From Trichinella spiralis (Eukaryota; Nematoda; Enoplea; Trichinellida; Trichinellidae): a DNA stretch of 64,000 nt. Both the position numbers and the translations under genes were made by a program. The stretch spans positions 10,989,422-11,053,421 of the forward strand of contig CM012954.1 of NCBI GenBank assembly GCA_000181795.3, in the 5' to 3' direction. The notes beneath the pieces are model-generated. The model was not told the DNA's origin and ran no database searches. It worked only from the letters and a program-made list of their open reading frames with translations. Positions 13,850 to 26,900 of this stretch are shown piece by piece (position 1 is the first letter of the stretch; the number at the start of each line of letters is the position of its first letter).

Positions 13850-14875
13850 TCAGGTGGTGGTGGTGGTCGTTGTTGTTGTTGTTGTCGTTGTTGCTGCTTC
13901 TGCTGTTGTTGAGACAACATTTAGTATTTGATACGGAGAGTGAACAGTTTCTGAATCACTACTTTCCACAGAATGAGGTGATTCCTATAAAGTCAATATT
14001 AACCAATGAAAAATTATTCCATTATGAAAATGGGGAAAATTATCCAAAACACTTGCATCAATTTGTTCAGTTGCTTGCATATTTTCCACATCAATGTCAG
14101 GCTCATTGATTAGCTGCGGGTTTAGCTGTTGTTCATTTGTGCTTAGTTCAGTACTGTCGCAAGAAAATGGAGAGCTGAAAAATGATCAGTATAAAATTTT
14201 GATGCAAAGAAACATACAAAACAACAACACTGATTACTTGCTGTTTGCTTTTTCTTCGGTTACTTCAGGTTCGACGGTAATCTGATTCGGGGACCTGGTC
14301 CATTTCGAACTGTCCACACCATAACTTTCGATATCTTCCTCCTGGAGTAGATTCACAAAAAAGAATTATAATCACAAAAAATTATTTGACTGATTGATTG
14401 GTTGATACTTTTTGAATATCTATTGGCATGTGGGTACTTGTATAGTAACGGAATCCGGTTAATTTTCCTGAAAATTTGTAAATTTTAATAATAATAATAA
14501 TAATGATGATCTTGAGCAACTACCTCGAAGTCGACTTTCACGATTAATTCGAATTCTGCAAAACATTTCATATCGTCCTGTGCTGTTTCGTTCCGCTTCT
14601 GTACCGCTACAGCCGAGCTCTAGGTTGCTACCTTCCGTTGTTGCGTTGAAATTCGATTCAAATTTAATCGTGGCGTTCAATCTAAGAAAACTTATTATTC
14701 AAAAAAAATAATAATTAAGGTTCACTGACAACAAAAAATGTATTTTTTTTCTTTACATACTTGATGAATCGTTTTTCCAAATTCTGCGACTCTTTTTCAA
14801 AGTGTTGTTCTATTAATTTTTCTGCAACTTCTTCTCCACATATCGGGCATGTGAAATTTTCACATGGTCGATGTT
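13850..14875 (-). CDS. RNF220-like zinc-finger protein, 3' six exons, 5' end not found
   Basis: Exons: 14875-14761, 14681-14524, 14467-14409, 14341-14238, 14174-14051, 13984-13850, GT-AG with consistent phases, giving 230 aa after a split first codon. The first exon encodes a C2H-type finger (FTCPICGEEV ... LIEQHFEKE), and the second ends with RYEMFCRIRINRESRLRG. This pair resembles the segment of RNF220, an E3 ubiquitin ligase, where a CPICG finger precedes a W/RxxFxRVRxNRxxRL motif. Later exons are acidic and Ser/Thr-rich, and the last ends in a poly-Thr run before TGA. RNF220 normally ends in a C-terminal RING; none is visible here or in the 1.6 kb downstream. The first exon begins in phase 1, so at least one upstream exon exists, but no exon of matching phase was found between 14876 and 15300. 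The alternative is an unrelated protein with a similar finger. Confidence 0.6.
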
Positions 14876-16253
14876 CTGAAGAAAAAAAATTATTACTATT
14901 ATTATTAATTTTCTACAAATCAATTTTGCTCAGTTTTGCAATGGGTCGAGGTCGTCGTTGTCTCGTATGTGCTGTTTGCCTCATTGGAGTTTTTGGAGAG
15001 GGGCATTGTTGAGAGCTTGACCAGGCGTGGAAAAGGAAAGAAAAGTAAAATATGGCGACGTCTAGTCTAATGGCAAGTCGGTTTAGTGCCCTGCTCACTG
15101 CTAGTGGGGGGGGGGGCCAAATTTGACTAAGGAGGAAACGAGATGATTAAAAATATTCGCTATTTCTTTCTTTCACACCCATCGTGATATGTTGGCCAAC
15201 ATCACTGGCCGGAATCAGACAAAGGCAAAAGCATATTGTCGGCTATTGACTTTTTGTCCCCGGCCGCGGGAAATGAGCTCGTAAAAACCTTTTCCAATGG
15301 ATGTCATGTTTGCCAAACACTGAATTGGCCCAAGTGTGATTTGGACGGCAGGAAAAGAGAAAAACATATATGTATATATATATGTTGGCGCCTGTTTATT
15401 CATTTTCATATTTTATATGCGACGAAAAAGACAAATATGATTCATCAACTTTTTAAATATTTTTATTCATGCAACGATTTTGGATGAAAATATCCTTTTA
15501 TTGTTCTAAAATTGAATCTATCTTGGCTGATGTATTTTATTATTTTTATGCTGTTTATTATTGACAAAATGGTCTATTGTGATGCAAGAAAATTTCAACT
15601 GCCAACTAGCGACCAATATTCAAGCCAATAATGATAACCGCTGGACAAATTTGTCGACTCTGTTATTGCCCATACGTATGGTCGAGGAAAACATTGAAAT
15701 GACCGTTATTGCGATGAATGGATGTAATAAAATGCAAGCACAGAGAATGCACATCATCAACATCAACATCAACCGCGTGATGAATAAAATGAATGTCAAA
15801 TCGTTTATTTCAAACTCCTCCACGCTTTGCCATTTGTGCAAGTGAAACAAACTTGTCGTCTTCAATAATGCATCCATACACACTTCTTCTTTTACTTCAA
15901 TTCACTATTTTTCTCATTTACAAGAAAGAAATTTCAAAATTTCAATTACAATTCTGAAATGAATCATACTGGCAATTAACTTGGATAATGTGATGGCTTT
16001 TTAAAGTTTCCTCTTTAAACAAGTGAAATGGAATGGAAAATTTTTAAACTTGTTGATACACAACTTTGTCGTTAACTTGTAGATTGTCAATTTGGCCTAT
16101 TTTCTCTGAAATGCTTACTGTATGCATGGTTAATATAGATGATGATTTCCAATATTCGTCATTTTTTGATTTGGATAGTTTGCAAATTTTCATAAACAAC
16201 GTCAACTATTACACCTTTAGCCTCAGGAAATGATATATCCAAGCTGTCTGTTC

Positions 16254-16277
16254 GTCTGTCTGTCTGTCTGTCTGTCT
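16254..16277. repeat. (GTCT)n microsatellite
   Basis: About six tandem GTCT units, non-coding. Confidence 0.85.
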
Positions 16278-18551
16278 TTGATGGACATGCAGCTGTGCAT
16301 AATTTTCATCACAAGCAGCTTATAAAATGATGTTGGCATACCGACTGACGGTGGTGCGTCTCTGGTCGACAAGGACGTGCACCAATTTGTCACAAAAAAG
16401 TGACGTTCAAAAGCGACGCGCTCGACCGTGCAACTATTTTTTCACTGCTTGACAAAGCGGAAATTGCGCTCTCTCATCCACTGTGAAACACGTTTTGATA
16501 ATTGAATAATCAGAAAAGCAAAGAAAAAAAAAATTAATCTGAAAAACACTGAAAATAATAATCCTCCAACATTGCATTTTTGTTTTCCCTACTCTAGATG
16601 AGCTTGAATTGAATATGAATATAATTTTGGGCGTTTTATTATGAAAGCTGGAAACGAGCGAATAAGCCAACGTAAATGTATTCTCTCCTCGAATGTTGTT
16701 GCAATGAGAAAAGGTGCAGTTTGCATATTTGATATTTCAATTTTCTAATGAAGAATAGCAATTATCATTTGTTTGCCGACTTGAATGGCCCTGCTTCGCG
16801 CTTGATCGAACGTCATCATCTCAATGAGTAACGGCATATATGTGATTTTTTCACGACTAATATCCCTTTCGGACTGATACAAAAAACATTTTTTGGAAAA
16901 ATTCCCACCACCTCATAGTAGAGTAAATGGAAGAGGAAGAAATTTTCTTCACACTACCGTTTTTCTCTTGGACTTCTTCGGGCAATTTTGTAATATTTTG
17001 TTTGAACAACAACAGTATGGTGAAAGAAATTTTCTTTCTTTTTTTGATTGGTATGAACTTTGCAAAAAATAGCAAGCACAACAACGTTGAAAAGCATCGC
17101 GTTGAATCAGTTTGAATTGGAGTTGAATTTTGTGAAATGTCCTACCGAAAGAAAAGCGTGCAAATTTGTTTCGATTCAATTGAAAATGTGTGTTTACCAA
17201 AAAAATTTGTGAACTTTTGCAAGAAGATGCAATTTTTGACTTTGTGATTTTAAAAATATACATATACATATATGCAAAAAGGAATCGCCCTTGAAGAAGC
17301 AGCTAGCCAGTTTTTGGTCTTTCTCTTGCCCTATTATTGTATGTGTGGGCACGACGTGCAAAAGAACAAGTTCTGCATTTGTGATTTCAGCAGGGGTTAG
17401 CCGGAAGCTTTCTCAGTGGGGTTCCAATTGTTTGGACGAGTTTCGTTGTTCGATTCTCAATTTTTTACATTCTCATCTATCTTGTCAGCTAATTTCGAAA
17501 TCGAACCATGCCACAAATTGTCCATCATGTAAATATTGCCTTCACCAGCCCAAATAAAATCTGACAGCTAATTGCCAATATGATGTGCTGTGTGTGTTTG
17601 TGTGTGTTGTGTTCAAATTCAACGTTGAGCTAAATTGCCAAAAATGGCATATCCAAACGACGGTCTAACGATAATAATAATAATAATAATAAAACTGATT
17701 ATCCAATCCGACGACGTTAATATTATCATCATCACCAAATCTCATCAAAGCCAAACTTTGTCAAATATGACAGCAAACCAAGTGCAATTACTGCTTTGAT
17801 GGTCCACTAGATGCTGATCACCAAGCATGGAAAATTGAGAAATTGAAGAATATTCATTACAAAATTGTAAACAACCGTGGTTTTTTTCTTATCACAAAAA
17901 TCCCGATGTGTAACAAATTTGCTTTATCAATTCGACAGAGATATGAAACTTTTTTCTACAACTTGTTACCTTCAATACAGCATCTACATGTACACATGTA
18001 TGTAGATGATATTATCTTTTTTGGTCATACAATGCACAATGAATGACGCACTTCTTAGGTTGCTCATTGCAGTTGATGATGATTCATTCAGTTGTTATGT
18101 TGATGCTTTACTGTGGTTAAATTTTCCTTTTATCTGTCAACGAGAACAGCTTTCTTAGCTTTCCAACTTTGACAACACATGTGATCTAGTTTTTATCATC
18201 ATCGTCTTCTTCTTCTCACATTGAATAAGTTCTATCGAAAATTTAAATGAAAAAATGCTTTTCAAAAGAAGCGAAATTGATACTCTCGTTGAACTTGCAT
18301 AAGAGGGAAAAAAGCAAACAAATAAACAAACAAACAAACAATGCGTGACTAGTTTCTGCGTGTCGTGTTATTGCTCTTTCAACCTGATGAAAGGCGACCT
18401 GCTGTATGCATTTACATAGAGTTGGAGACGATTTGCAACACTTGCTTACAGTATACATTTTTGATGATGATGATGATGATGAATGTGAACCTCAAAAACT
18501 TTTGTTTGCCAACTAAACTGCAAGGGAACCTTCTCCAAATATACTGGCCAA

Positions 18552-18574
18552 TAACTAACTAACTAACTAACTAA
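18552..18574. repeat. (AACT)n microsatellite
   Basis: Five consecutive AACT units in non-coding sequence next to the GC-rich exons. Confidence 0.85.
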
Positions 18575-18743
18575 CCGTGACCCTGGACTGAAGACATGAT
18601 GATGCCCACTTGCAGGACATCAAAGCCAAGCCGCCGGCAGAGATAAATCACAGAACTGATAATAATAGTAATAAAGGGGCCGCCTGGGTGAGACAATACA
18701 AAGCACGGGTGCTAAGCGCGCGGCTAGTGGTCACAAACGGGGG

Positions 18744-19587
18744 TCACGTACTTTTTCGAATCGGTTGTGATTCCTTGACCGACAACGGCGTGTTGGACAC
18801 CTTCTGCAACTGGGCGATCACGTCGGCCAACGTCACCGGTCTGTCGACCGCCGAACCCCGGCGCTCTTCCCCGGATGTCCACAACGTACCACTGTACCCG
18901 AAAGCCGACGAACCACCACCACTACTACCACCACCGTTGCCGCTGACGCTGCTGCCGCCACCGCCGTGGTTCGAGAGCATATGCAAATTTGGTCTGGCTA
19001 AGAATGGAAACAGCGACAGTCGTCCGGCTGCCGCCGCCGCCGCGGCATTCACCGACTGCGGGAACAACGCCGACGCGAGCAGGGTCGGCGGTGGAGCCGT
19101 CGCCACGGGCAACAGTGTCGTCGTCGACGGGCATGATACCAGTGAATTTGTGAGCGGCGGCTGCGTGGGTAGCGGAGCTTGTTGCGCCGGGGGAGGTGGT
19201 GATGGAAGTTGGCCATTGTCCAAATTTAGACCTGCAAATAATTTCATTTCGGGATCAATTCAGATCAAATCAAACAACACTGCACAAATGAACACTGACT
19301 ACCGAACATGCTGCCGCAGTTGGTGAACATCAATCCGAAAGTACGTCGAACGGTAGGGAAATTGTGCACCAAGCGACGATAGCTTAGATTGAGATTGGCG
19401 AAAAGCGCGAGACTGCGCACCACTTTTTCCACTGACTGCACTGTGCTGATACAACCGCCTGTCGGCAAGTTGAACTGACCAATCGGCGCTGGCACCATTG
19501 ACCAATAAAAATCGACCAGTTCGTGTGTGGTCGATGGGCGATTGCTGTTGTCCACCAATGTTGTTTGTTCTCTTGAGCGGTTTCAAT
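18744..19587 (-). CDS. Unrecognised Pro/Ala/Gly-rich protein, two exons, partial
   Basis: Exon A ends at 19303 and begins between 19587 and about 19545 (acceptor uncertain). Exon B is 19231-18752 if the GTACGT donor is used, or runs to the TGA at 18744-18746. The A/B junction is phase 1 with clean GT-AG sites. Exon A reads as a folded helical segment (VDFYWSMVPAPIGQFNLPTG, SVEKVVRSLALFANLNLSYR, LVHNFPTVRRTFGLMF). Exon B is low-complexity (PPPPAQQAPLP, seven Ala, Gly/Ser-rich), then ends in an ordered-looking stretch (VDRPVTLADVIAQLQKVS). The frame was chosen because only it continues across the junction into the ordered ends; two other frames are also open over much of exon A. Base composition is far more GC-rich than the surroundings. 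I cannot assign a family. Further exons probably exist on both sides. Confidence 0.5.
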
Positions 19588-20174
19588 CATTTCAAAGGGA
19601 AATCGTGTATTAGTTCAGTGAAAGTTATTTTCCTTATTTTTTTTTCAAATCCGAGCTTTCAAACAACATCTGGTCGCATGATGATTCAAAAAGACATTTT
19701 TGATCAAAAGAAAAGATTATTTACACGAAAACTGCGTTTATTATTTTTTGTTATTGAAGTTAAATTTAAATTTATAATCGCGTTATTTGATGACAAATCT
19801 TTGTAGCAGCAGTAGCTGTTGCTGTTGTTGTAGTTGCTGTATACTGTACCGCGTTGCTGTCGAATGTACTCTTCATTTTGAAATTGAAATTCTCAGCAGC
19901 ATTTTTTTGCACAATTTATTTTTGGAATTTCATGTGATAAATTTCAGATTTAATTTAAAAAATGAACTTCAACATAAACGATAAAAATTTGAAGATAAAA
20001 AGCGTACAAATATTAAAAATACATTTTAACGTTGAATTGGATTATGTGAAAAAATATCTGTTGAAATAGAAACAATTTTTTGGCTTTTTTCCACCAGTTA
20101 AGGCAGTTATGTGACAAGGCAACACGGAGCACAAGTTGCAAATTTTCCAACATGTAAAAAAAAGAATTTTCCCA

Positions 20175-20205
20175 CAGAGAGAGAGAGAGAGCGAGAGAGG
20201 GAGAG
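20175..20205. repeat. (GA)n microsatellite
   Basis: Imperfect GA dinucleotide run, interrupted once by GC and once by GG. Confidence 0.8.
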
Positions 20206-20508
20206 TTACTGACAACAAGGTAAAGCTTGAATTTGATACTAATTGTATTTTGTGATTGATTTCAATTTTGCTACACTTTTATTATCAGCTTTTCAATTTC
20301 GACAAACGTTGTATTTAGTACGTTATTAATTCAATTGCCAATTACCAAAACTTGGATCGTCATCACCATCATTGTAATTATTTTACATGAGAAATTTTAA
20401 AATTCGCTTTGAGAAAATGCTTTGCAATTTTTGAGAAACTTTACGCTTTCTTGTTCAAAGTTGAGTTGCACACTTTTTCAATATTTATTCTGCTTGTGTC
20501 ATTCACAA

Positions 20509-20530
20509 ATATATATATATATATATATAT
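20509..20530. repeat. (AT)n microsatellite
   Basis: Eleven AT units in non-coding sequence. Confidence 0.85.
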
Positions 20531-22364
20531 ACATATGCGATACAAATCTCATCGTCGATGCAGATCTTATCTTGTTTTTGCAGTGTTTGATTTTTTCCAT
20601 TTAAAAATACAATCTCGTTAACATTTGGTCGCATATTGAAAATAATACTATACAATCTACAATCTCCACATTTGGTGTGTTCCGTTATTTTCATTCACAT
20701 ATTTGTCAAGTAAATTGCATTCTATCAGTTACTGTAGAAATGGAAACAGTATTTCAATTTTTATTCAATAATTGCAACACTTTTAAAGATCACTAAGATT
20801 AGCATTGTTTTCTAGCCGGAGTGATTTTACCTAAAGAATTTGAATTTTTATTCTCAAAAATAAGATTTTCAATTTCTTGTTTCTATCTATATACACAAAT
20901 TCATTTGAAATGAGTTTTCATCTCTCAACAATAAGACTAATTATTGTGTTCAACAACGTATAAATTTAGCACGCCAAAGGCATACGGTTTACATATATCT
21001 CGTTTTCTTTATTTTTTTTATTTTCACATATCAACGAAACATTCTTATTGATATACTTTTTTTTGATTCAACATTGATTGATGTAAAAATAAATTATCTC
21101 AATCAATAATCAAGAAAGAAGCTTAAAATACCGAGCGGATGCTTGTTGGTTGAATTGTTTGCTTGCTCTCGTGAGATGAAGAGTTATTAAAGGGAATAAT
21201 TATCAACATTGAAGGAAGCGTGATGAATGGAAACTGACCCTAGTGTTTTGGGTGTCTTTTTTTTGTTCCTTTTACGTTCAAGTGGACCAAGATGACCAAA
21301 GTGCTTTGTGATCATCGGTTTGGAAGTATTTCGTTTTTACTTTTCATTTCCCATCATCTCCCCCGATCAGCGATGATTATCCGATTCAGCTAACACCACT
21401 GCTACTATAACGTCGGTCGGTGTTTAATGGTCGGGTCGAGCAGTGGCGCCTCTTTGTCTAGAAGAACCGATGCCGACAAAGCGGGGCCGCTAATTAATCA
21501 ACGCCCCTGAACACTAGCAGCGGTCACTTTGCAAGCAATTGCCAAAGCTTTCCGTCGACAACTAGCCGATTTATTATCGTCAATCATCAATGCGCTTTTA
21601 TTGTGCTTTAGCTGGCAAAATTATTGCCTGCCTGCCATTGCTGGCTTTTCTATTCTTCAACCGCTTTTCACACTTGATTTCAATTTGGACAAATTGTCTC
21701 AACGTTTTTGTTCCACAAAGCAGCTGCTGTCAAACAGGTGCTCCTCACAAGCTGCTCTTCTCTTGCTGGAAAAATGTAAAACTTTTCATCATCAATACAT
21801 ACTACAAACACACTTGACCGATTATTGAAATTATTACCAACGCATACCATCATCTTTATCAACAAGAGAAAAACAATAATCATAAATGCAAGAAAACTGT
21901 TGTCATTTATATTCATTTTCCAACATTTCCATTTAAAAAGAACAATGCCAAACAGTATATCTTATCTTGGACAAAATTATACCTATATCTGGTATGGGTA
22001 ACAGTGTGCAGTGCAAGTTAATTATTTAAATATTATTTGAAGTTGCCAAAAATGTAAAGCAATTTTATTGAAACCAAAAACAAAATCGACGAACCTATTT
22101 TAATAACAATAAGTAAATAAATAATCAATCCTCCGATAATAATTGAAATGAAAAGCATCATTCTGGAATGGAAATGTCAGTTCACCTTGAAGCTTCCATG
22201 TCGACCTTGACCATCGACGACAAACTTTTTAACGCCTATAAAAGTGGTGATGATTATCGTCAAGCGTTACGCTAAACGAAAATCATGCCAATATTTCAGT
22301 TACAGTACAATTATTGTGTTCAAACTTATTTCTGTAGATGGGTGATTTGCACTTGTGCAAGCTC

Positions 22365-23949
22365 TCAACCCCCTCCCGCTTTTTCTGTATCCTACTGTTC
22401 ACTTTTTCCAATTTCAAAATATAAAACAGGTTGCTTGCTGGTCACCGATGCAAGACGTTCCAATGTTGGAATTTTTACAACTACTTACCCTTCTGCCAAG
22501 TTCCATTGGAGATCGCATTGTTGGCATTGCGCAATTCGAATTGCATCGCGTCTTCAAAATTGCACGATTCAAAAGTCGAATAATATACCGAATTGCGATC
22601 ATTCAAGAGGGAAGTTTTTGGCAATGTGCCAATAATACGTGCCAAATTCATCGCTTGACCAAGAGCTGAACAGGGAACGAATTTGATTGTTTTTACCGCT
22701 ACTGTTGAACCAACAAATGTCTATATATTATACCGGTTCCTGTATCGACGATACGATTGGCCAGACCCCAGTCGAATGCAATTTTTCCGTTGATCTGTCG
22801 TCCTGTAATGATCATATCCAAAGCTCTGGAAAGTCCGATCATTTTTGGCAGACGAACACTACCACCATCTGTCATCGGGATGTCTGAAAAATTGAATAAG
22901 AAAAAAAAACTAAATATTTCATTCACTTGTATGCGAATAGTAGATACCAAATCGGCGATTGTACATGCCAAGTACGGCGGTTTCTTCGACAATTCTCAAA
23001 TCGCACATCAATGCTAATTCCAAACCACCGGCGACAGCGTAGCCATTCACCGCTGCAATGACAGGCTTTTCGAATTGTTTCAACGTTGGACCCTTAGAAG
23101 AAGAAGAAGAAGAAAATATCACAGTTGTATGAAAATTTCAGCCTCTATTGTAGTGTTCTATTTTACTAATGGGCGCGTTTTTGTACGCAAACATTCTTCG
23201 ATCAGTGTCTTCATTTCGTCAGGACTTTTTGCCAACTCTTTCATATCGAAACCAGAACAAAAATTGCCACCTATGTGTTAGAAATTAGCCGTGCTTTTTC
23301 TTTTTCATCATTCAAATACAAAAATTAACACATCATTCATACCTGAAAATCAAGTATACTTTAAAATTGTTTAAATCAAACCAATTCACCTTTGCCATAG
23401 AGAACGGCCACGTCGAGAGTTGAACTTTTTTCGAAATCGTTGAACAATTCAATCAGCAATTGGGCGGTACGTTTGTCGATGGCGTTTCGCCTTTCTGGTC
23501 GGTTGATGCCTATCAAAGCAATTCTATCGATACTTTCCACAATTACTGAATCTTTTTTTTCTGCATCTAAAAATGGTGTTTTTCTTTTTCACAATGGCAA
23601 TACTGAGATATCAGGAAAAACATTCCAAGCAATTTATCAGTGCCGTTTTCACAATAATGCTCTTTGTAATTGATTTTGTAAGCATTTGTAAAAGTCGATT
23701 TATTCCAAAAGTCAAACGAACAATTCATATGAACTTTACAGTGAATTTGTTTGAAAATTATTTTCATATTTTTCTACGCTAATAGCTAATAATGATGAGC
23801 TTACCGGAAAATTTTTTAGACGGTTCATTTCCAGTCGAATTTGTTCTTGTGGGTATTATTTTGTTCACATGCAAGTAGAATAACTTTTTTAGTGACACTG
23901 TTTTCGCAGATGGAAAAATTTTCTTTAATTTAAATGGAACATTCATCAT
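22365..23949 (-). CDS. Crotonase/enoyl-CoA hydratase family protein, 7 exons
   Basis: Exons: 23949-23805, 23566-23390, 23270-23167, 23092-22948, 22883-22734, 22665-22489, 22384-22365 (last exon uncertain); 306 codons. Phases agree throughout. The first 48 codons are basic and lack the fold ([12 protein letters not shown]...), consistent with a mitochondrial leader. The crotonase fold follows: [18 protein letters not shown], oxyanion-hole motif [27 protein letters not shown] with the catalytic-type Glu167, [26 protein letters not shown], and [11 protein letters not shown]. Enzymes of this type hydrate enoyl-CoA thioesters or catalyse related steps. The second Glu of classical hydratases is not at its usual place (Arg/Arg region), as in the subgroup bearing RRFGVPLxDGG, so the substrate cannot be inferred. 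The last exon could instead start at another AG a few bases upstream and extend to the TAA near 22300. Confidence 0.9.
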
Positions 23950-26900
23950 AGAATCCTTAAAATGTTCAATTGAATTTACAGCAAACAGGATGCAGTAACG
24001 ATAAGATGCTTTTGTTATCTATTAGAAACATTTTTATCAACGATCAGCATCACGAATATTTGATTGAATTTTGAATTTCTCAATAAGACAGGAGATTTCT
24101 TTTTTCAGTTATCAAAAATGGTAACAGTATAAAAATAAAGCAAGTTCAATTGTATTTTGCATGGTGTTCGAATCAACATAATGCCACTGGATCATTGGCA
24201 GTACGGTTGTTTCAGTTTGTTGTATTTTCAATTTTTGTGTTCATTACCAGTTGTGGCGATCGAAATTCTAGAGTGCTATTACAAAACTTAAATTTTACAG
24301 GGCATTATTTTAGTACTTTGTCAAAAATGGTATTTCTTTTAACTTCAAAACTTTGAAAGCTTTTATTTTAATGTTATAAACCTTTAGAACGATTCTCTAA
24401 CACGTAATGCCAATAAGCAGCGGAATAAAAATTTATACTGCGTTTTGAATTGTAAGCTTAGAAGCACAAGAAAGTTCGAAATAAAACAATGGGAACTTTG
24501 TTGTATTATACCAAGTTTTTGTATAAAGTTCAGTTGGAAAACATGCGGAGAATAAGTTCAGCAGTCAGTTTTTCCTGTATATTCTTTATATATGCTCCAA
24601 ATTGTTCCAGCACCGCACTACTGGAATTCATGTTATGGGTTGTTCGTGGTTAATTTTACTTATCAATATTTAGAAATTGATTTTGCACGAAGTTTTTAAA
24701 AATAAAATAATTTTTTAATGAAATTATATTTAGGTCACTTTTGAATTTTATTGAGCTTGAAGATCATTAAAAAATACAAAATTATACTGTAGATCACTGA
24801 GCTCAGATCAGTTTTGTTGTTGTTTAATGTGAGTGTTGCAGTTGATCTGCTGATCACATTTTACTTTAAATCTGTTGCAGTTTCATTTATTTCCTCTTTT
24901 ATTCACTTTTTTATTGGTTCTTCCAGTTTTTCTGTTCTTGAAAGCGCTACACTGACGAAGGTATGGTATCATTGTCATCTGATTTCTTGATCCGGTGAAT
25001 AAGTTTTCAACGGTTTTATTTATAAACATAGCTCCCTCAGATCTTTGTAAACACTCACTTTTCTGTTGTATTCTTTATATTTTGTATTTTAAATGTAATT
25101 TGTTCTACTTGTTATCACTCGCTGTTAAGGATTTGTTTCTTATTCATATACGTGTAAAATGAATGAATGCAGTTTAACTTTAGCACTTTAACTCTCGGTA
25201 ATTTTTGGTTCTACTAGTGTTTTGTTTTGTGTTATTTCACCATTATCATAAAGATGGTATGAACTGAAATGGTGCTCTTAATTTTTACTCGAACTTTTTA
25301 TATTAGACCTCTTTTTCATTTTATCAGCTGTATTATTTATCTTTCTATGCTGTGCAGTTTTTTCTTTTGCTGTCTCCTCGTTTGCTTTGTTTGCTGAGAA
25401 ATGCGCTGACTTTAAATCTTAGTTGAGCATTGGTTGATTGATTGATTGATCCTTTGTGGAATCTTAATTCATTAAGAAAATAGTTTTTTCATTTGTCTGA
25501 CAGTTATTAATTTTTCCGGAAATTGTTTATTCATATTCATTGTAAGCAATTTAAAATACTTTGCGAAAAAATAGTATACTTGAAGTTTATGGTTTCGATT
25601 GTTTGTTTCTTCTTTGTCCTTTGCTTGACAATAAAATTTTATTATTGTAGTTTGGCGCCAGGTTCTATGAGGTTGTTTTGATTTTTGAAAAGAAAGTAGA
25701 TGTAGTTGGGAATGGAATGAGTTAGCTTTCTATTCCCAGTGGAAATTACTTGAAAGCGATTTTGCAAATAGAGTCCACGAATTGTTCGTTTGTTTATTGT
25801 CTCAGTAAAAGATGCTTGTTCTTCAGCTTTGTCAACCATCGTCGACGCTCTGGAGATTTTTAATCACTTTTATTTTGCCACGTTAAATCGATTGTTTCAG
25901 TGGGCATCGGAGGAATTTTATTTTATCTTGAACTGTAATTTAATTCAGTTGTAATTTAAAATTTCAAAGCAGGAAGGGAATAGTCCGAATGACGATTTGT
26001 TTGTTTTGCAATGAACTATTGTAATTACGGTTTTATTATCGATTAAATTTTTTTTCTTCCAACTACCACTGCTCGTGAATAGTTGCTTCAGAATGTAAGT
26101 ATTTGCTTCTATTGTCATTGTTAATCCGCCGTGCAGAATTTCAGAATTGATTTTCACAAGCGGTGAATTTGCCAAACATATGTATGGCAAGCAGAAAGTG
26201 ATGATAGGTTTAAAATAGCTGTTGGAATGTTTGAAAAAAAATAATAAAATTTTCAAATAGCCGTTCGGATCAGCTGAGCGAGCGAATGTTTATTTCTGTA
26301 TTCATGAACGCAGAATTTACTTGCATTATTATGTCTGCAGTTAAATGAAAACCATTAAATGTGAACAATTGATTTTTATTTCCTTCGGTTCATTTAATTT
26401 TCAGCTTGCTTTATACTAACTATTATTATGTTTCTACTTATGGAAATTTATTTACTATGACTAATTTATGATGTAATGTTTTTTGCTTTTCGGCTTAGCT
26501 TATTAACTTTTGTTTCAGTGTTCAGTACAATGTGCTTGTTTTGTTTTTTGCTTGTTGAAAATTGTTCGTTGTTCAATGGGAAATATTTTTGTTTTGCGTT
26601 TCACCATGATAATCTTCGCTATTCGTCTTGGTGAAGTTTTTAAAAATAGTGAGCTAGTGCAAGTTCATCATTTTCAGTGGTGATAAATTGATTCTGCAGC
26701 AGATGCATTGAAATTTTGGTCCATAAAATCCAGTGTAGCGGTTGAAATATTGCAAATTGTTTTTATTACTCATCTCAGGCGAGAAATTTAAATACTTTTC
26801 TGTTCTCAGATTGATGTTATGAAAATTTTCTCAGCACAGTTTGTATGTTGATAATTAATTTCAATCCATTAGCCATTAGTTGTTGTTGTTGTTGTTGTTG

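Larger units (their letters stand above)
14876..18743. other. Gene-poor stretch with simple repeats
   Basis: No supported coding exon. It should contain the missing 5' exon(s) of the RNF220-like gene. Visible features are a G run at 15105-15116, a GTCT tetramer array near 16254-16277, a TAA array near 17669-17692, and an AACT array at 18552-18574. Short open frames (for example 15561-15845) lack splice context and protein-like composition. Confidence 0.4.
19588..22364. other. AT-rich intergenic or intronic stretch
   Basis: No supported coding exon. It contains a GA repeat (20175-20205), an AT repeat (20509-20530), and a moderately GC-rich patch near 21390-21560 with no clear reading frame. 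It may include upstream exons or promoter of the preceding minus-strand gene. Confidence 0.4.

Noticed and set aside
13870-14109. Plus-strand Leu-rich open frame resembling a signal peptide
   Set aside because: Antisense of the poly-Thr tail and last exons of the RNF220-like gene, where phases and splice sites are consistent.
14913-15098. Candidate first exon of the RNF220-like gene
   Set aside because: The only usable donor (GTAGAA) leaves phase 2, while the next exon needs phase 1 and would hit a stop otherwise.
22702-22733. A 32-nt intron in the crotonase gene
   Set aside because: An AG at 22702-22703 gives a compatible phase, but a much better acceptor (TTCCCTGTTCAG) 36 nt further on gives a 68-nt intron and restores the family sequence [11 protein letters not shown].
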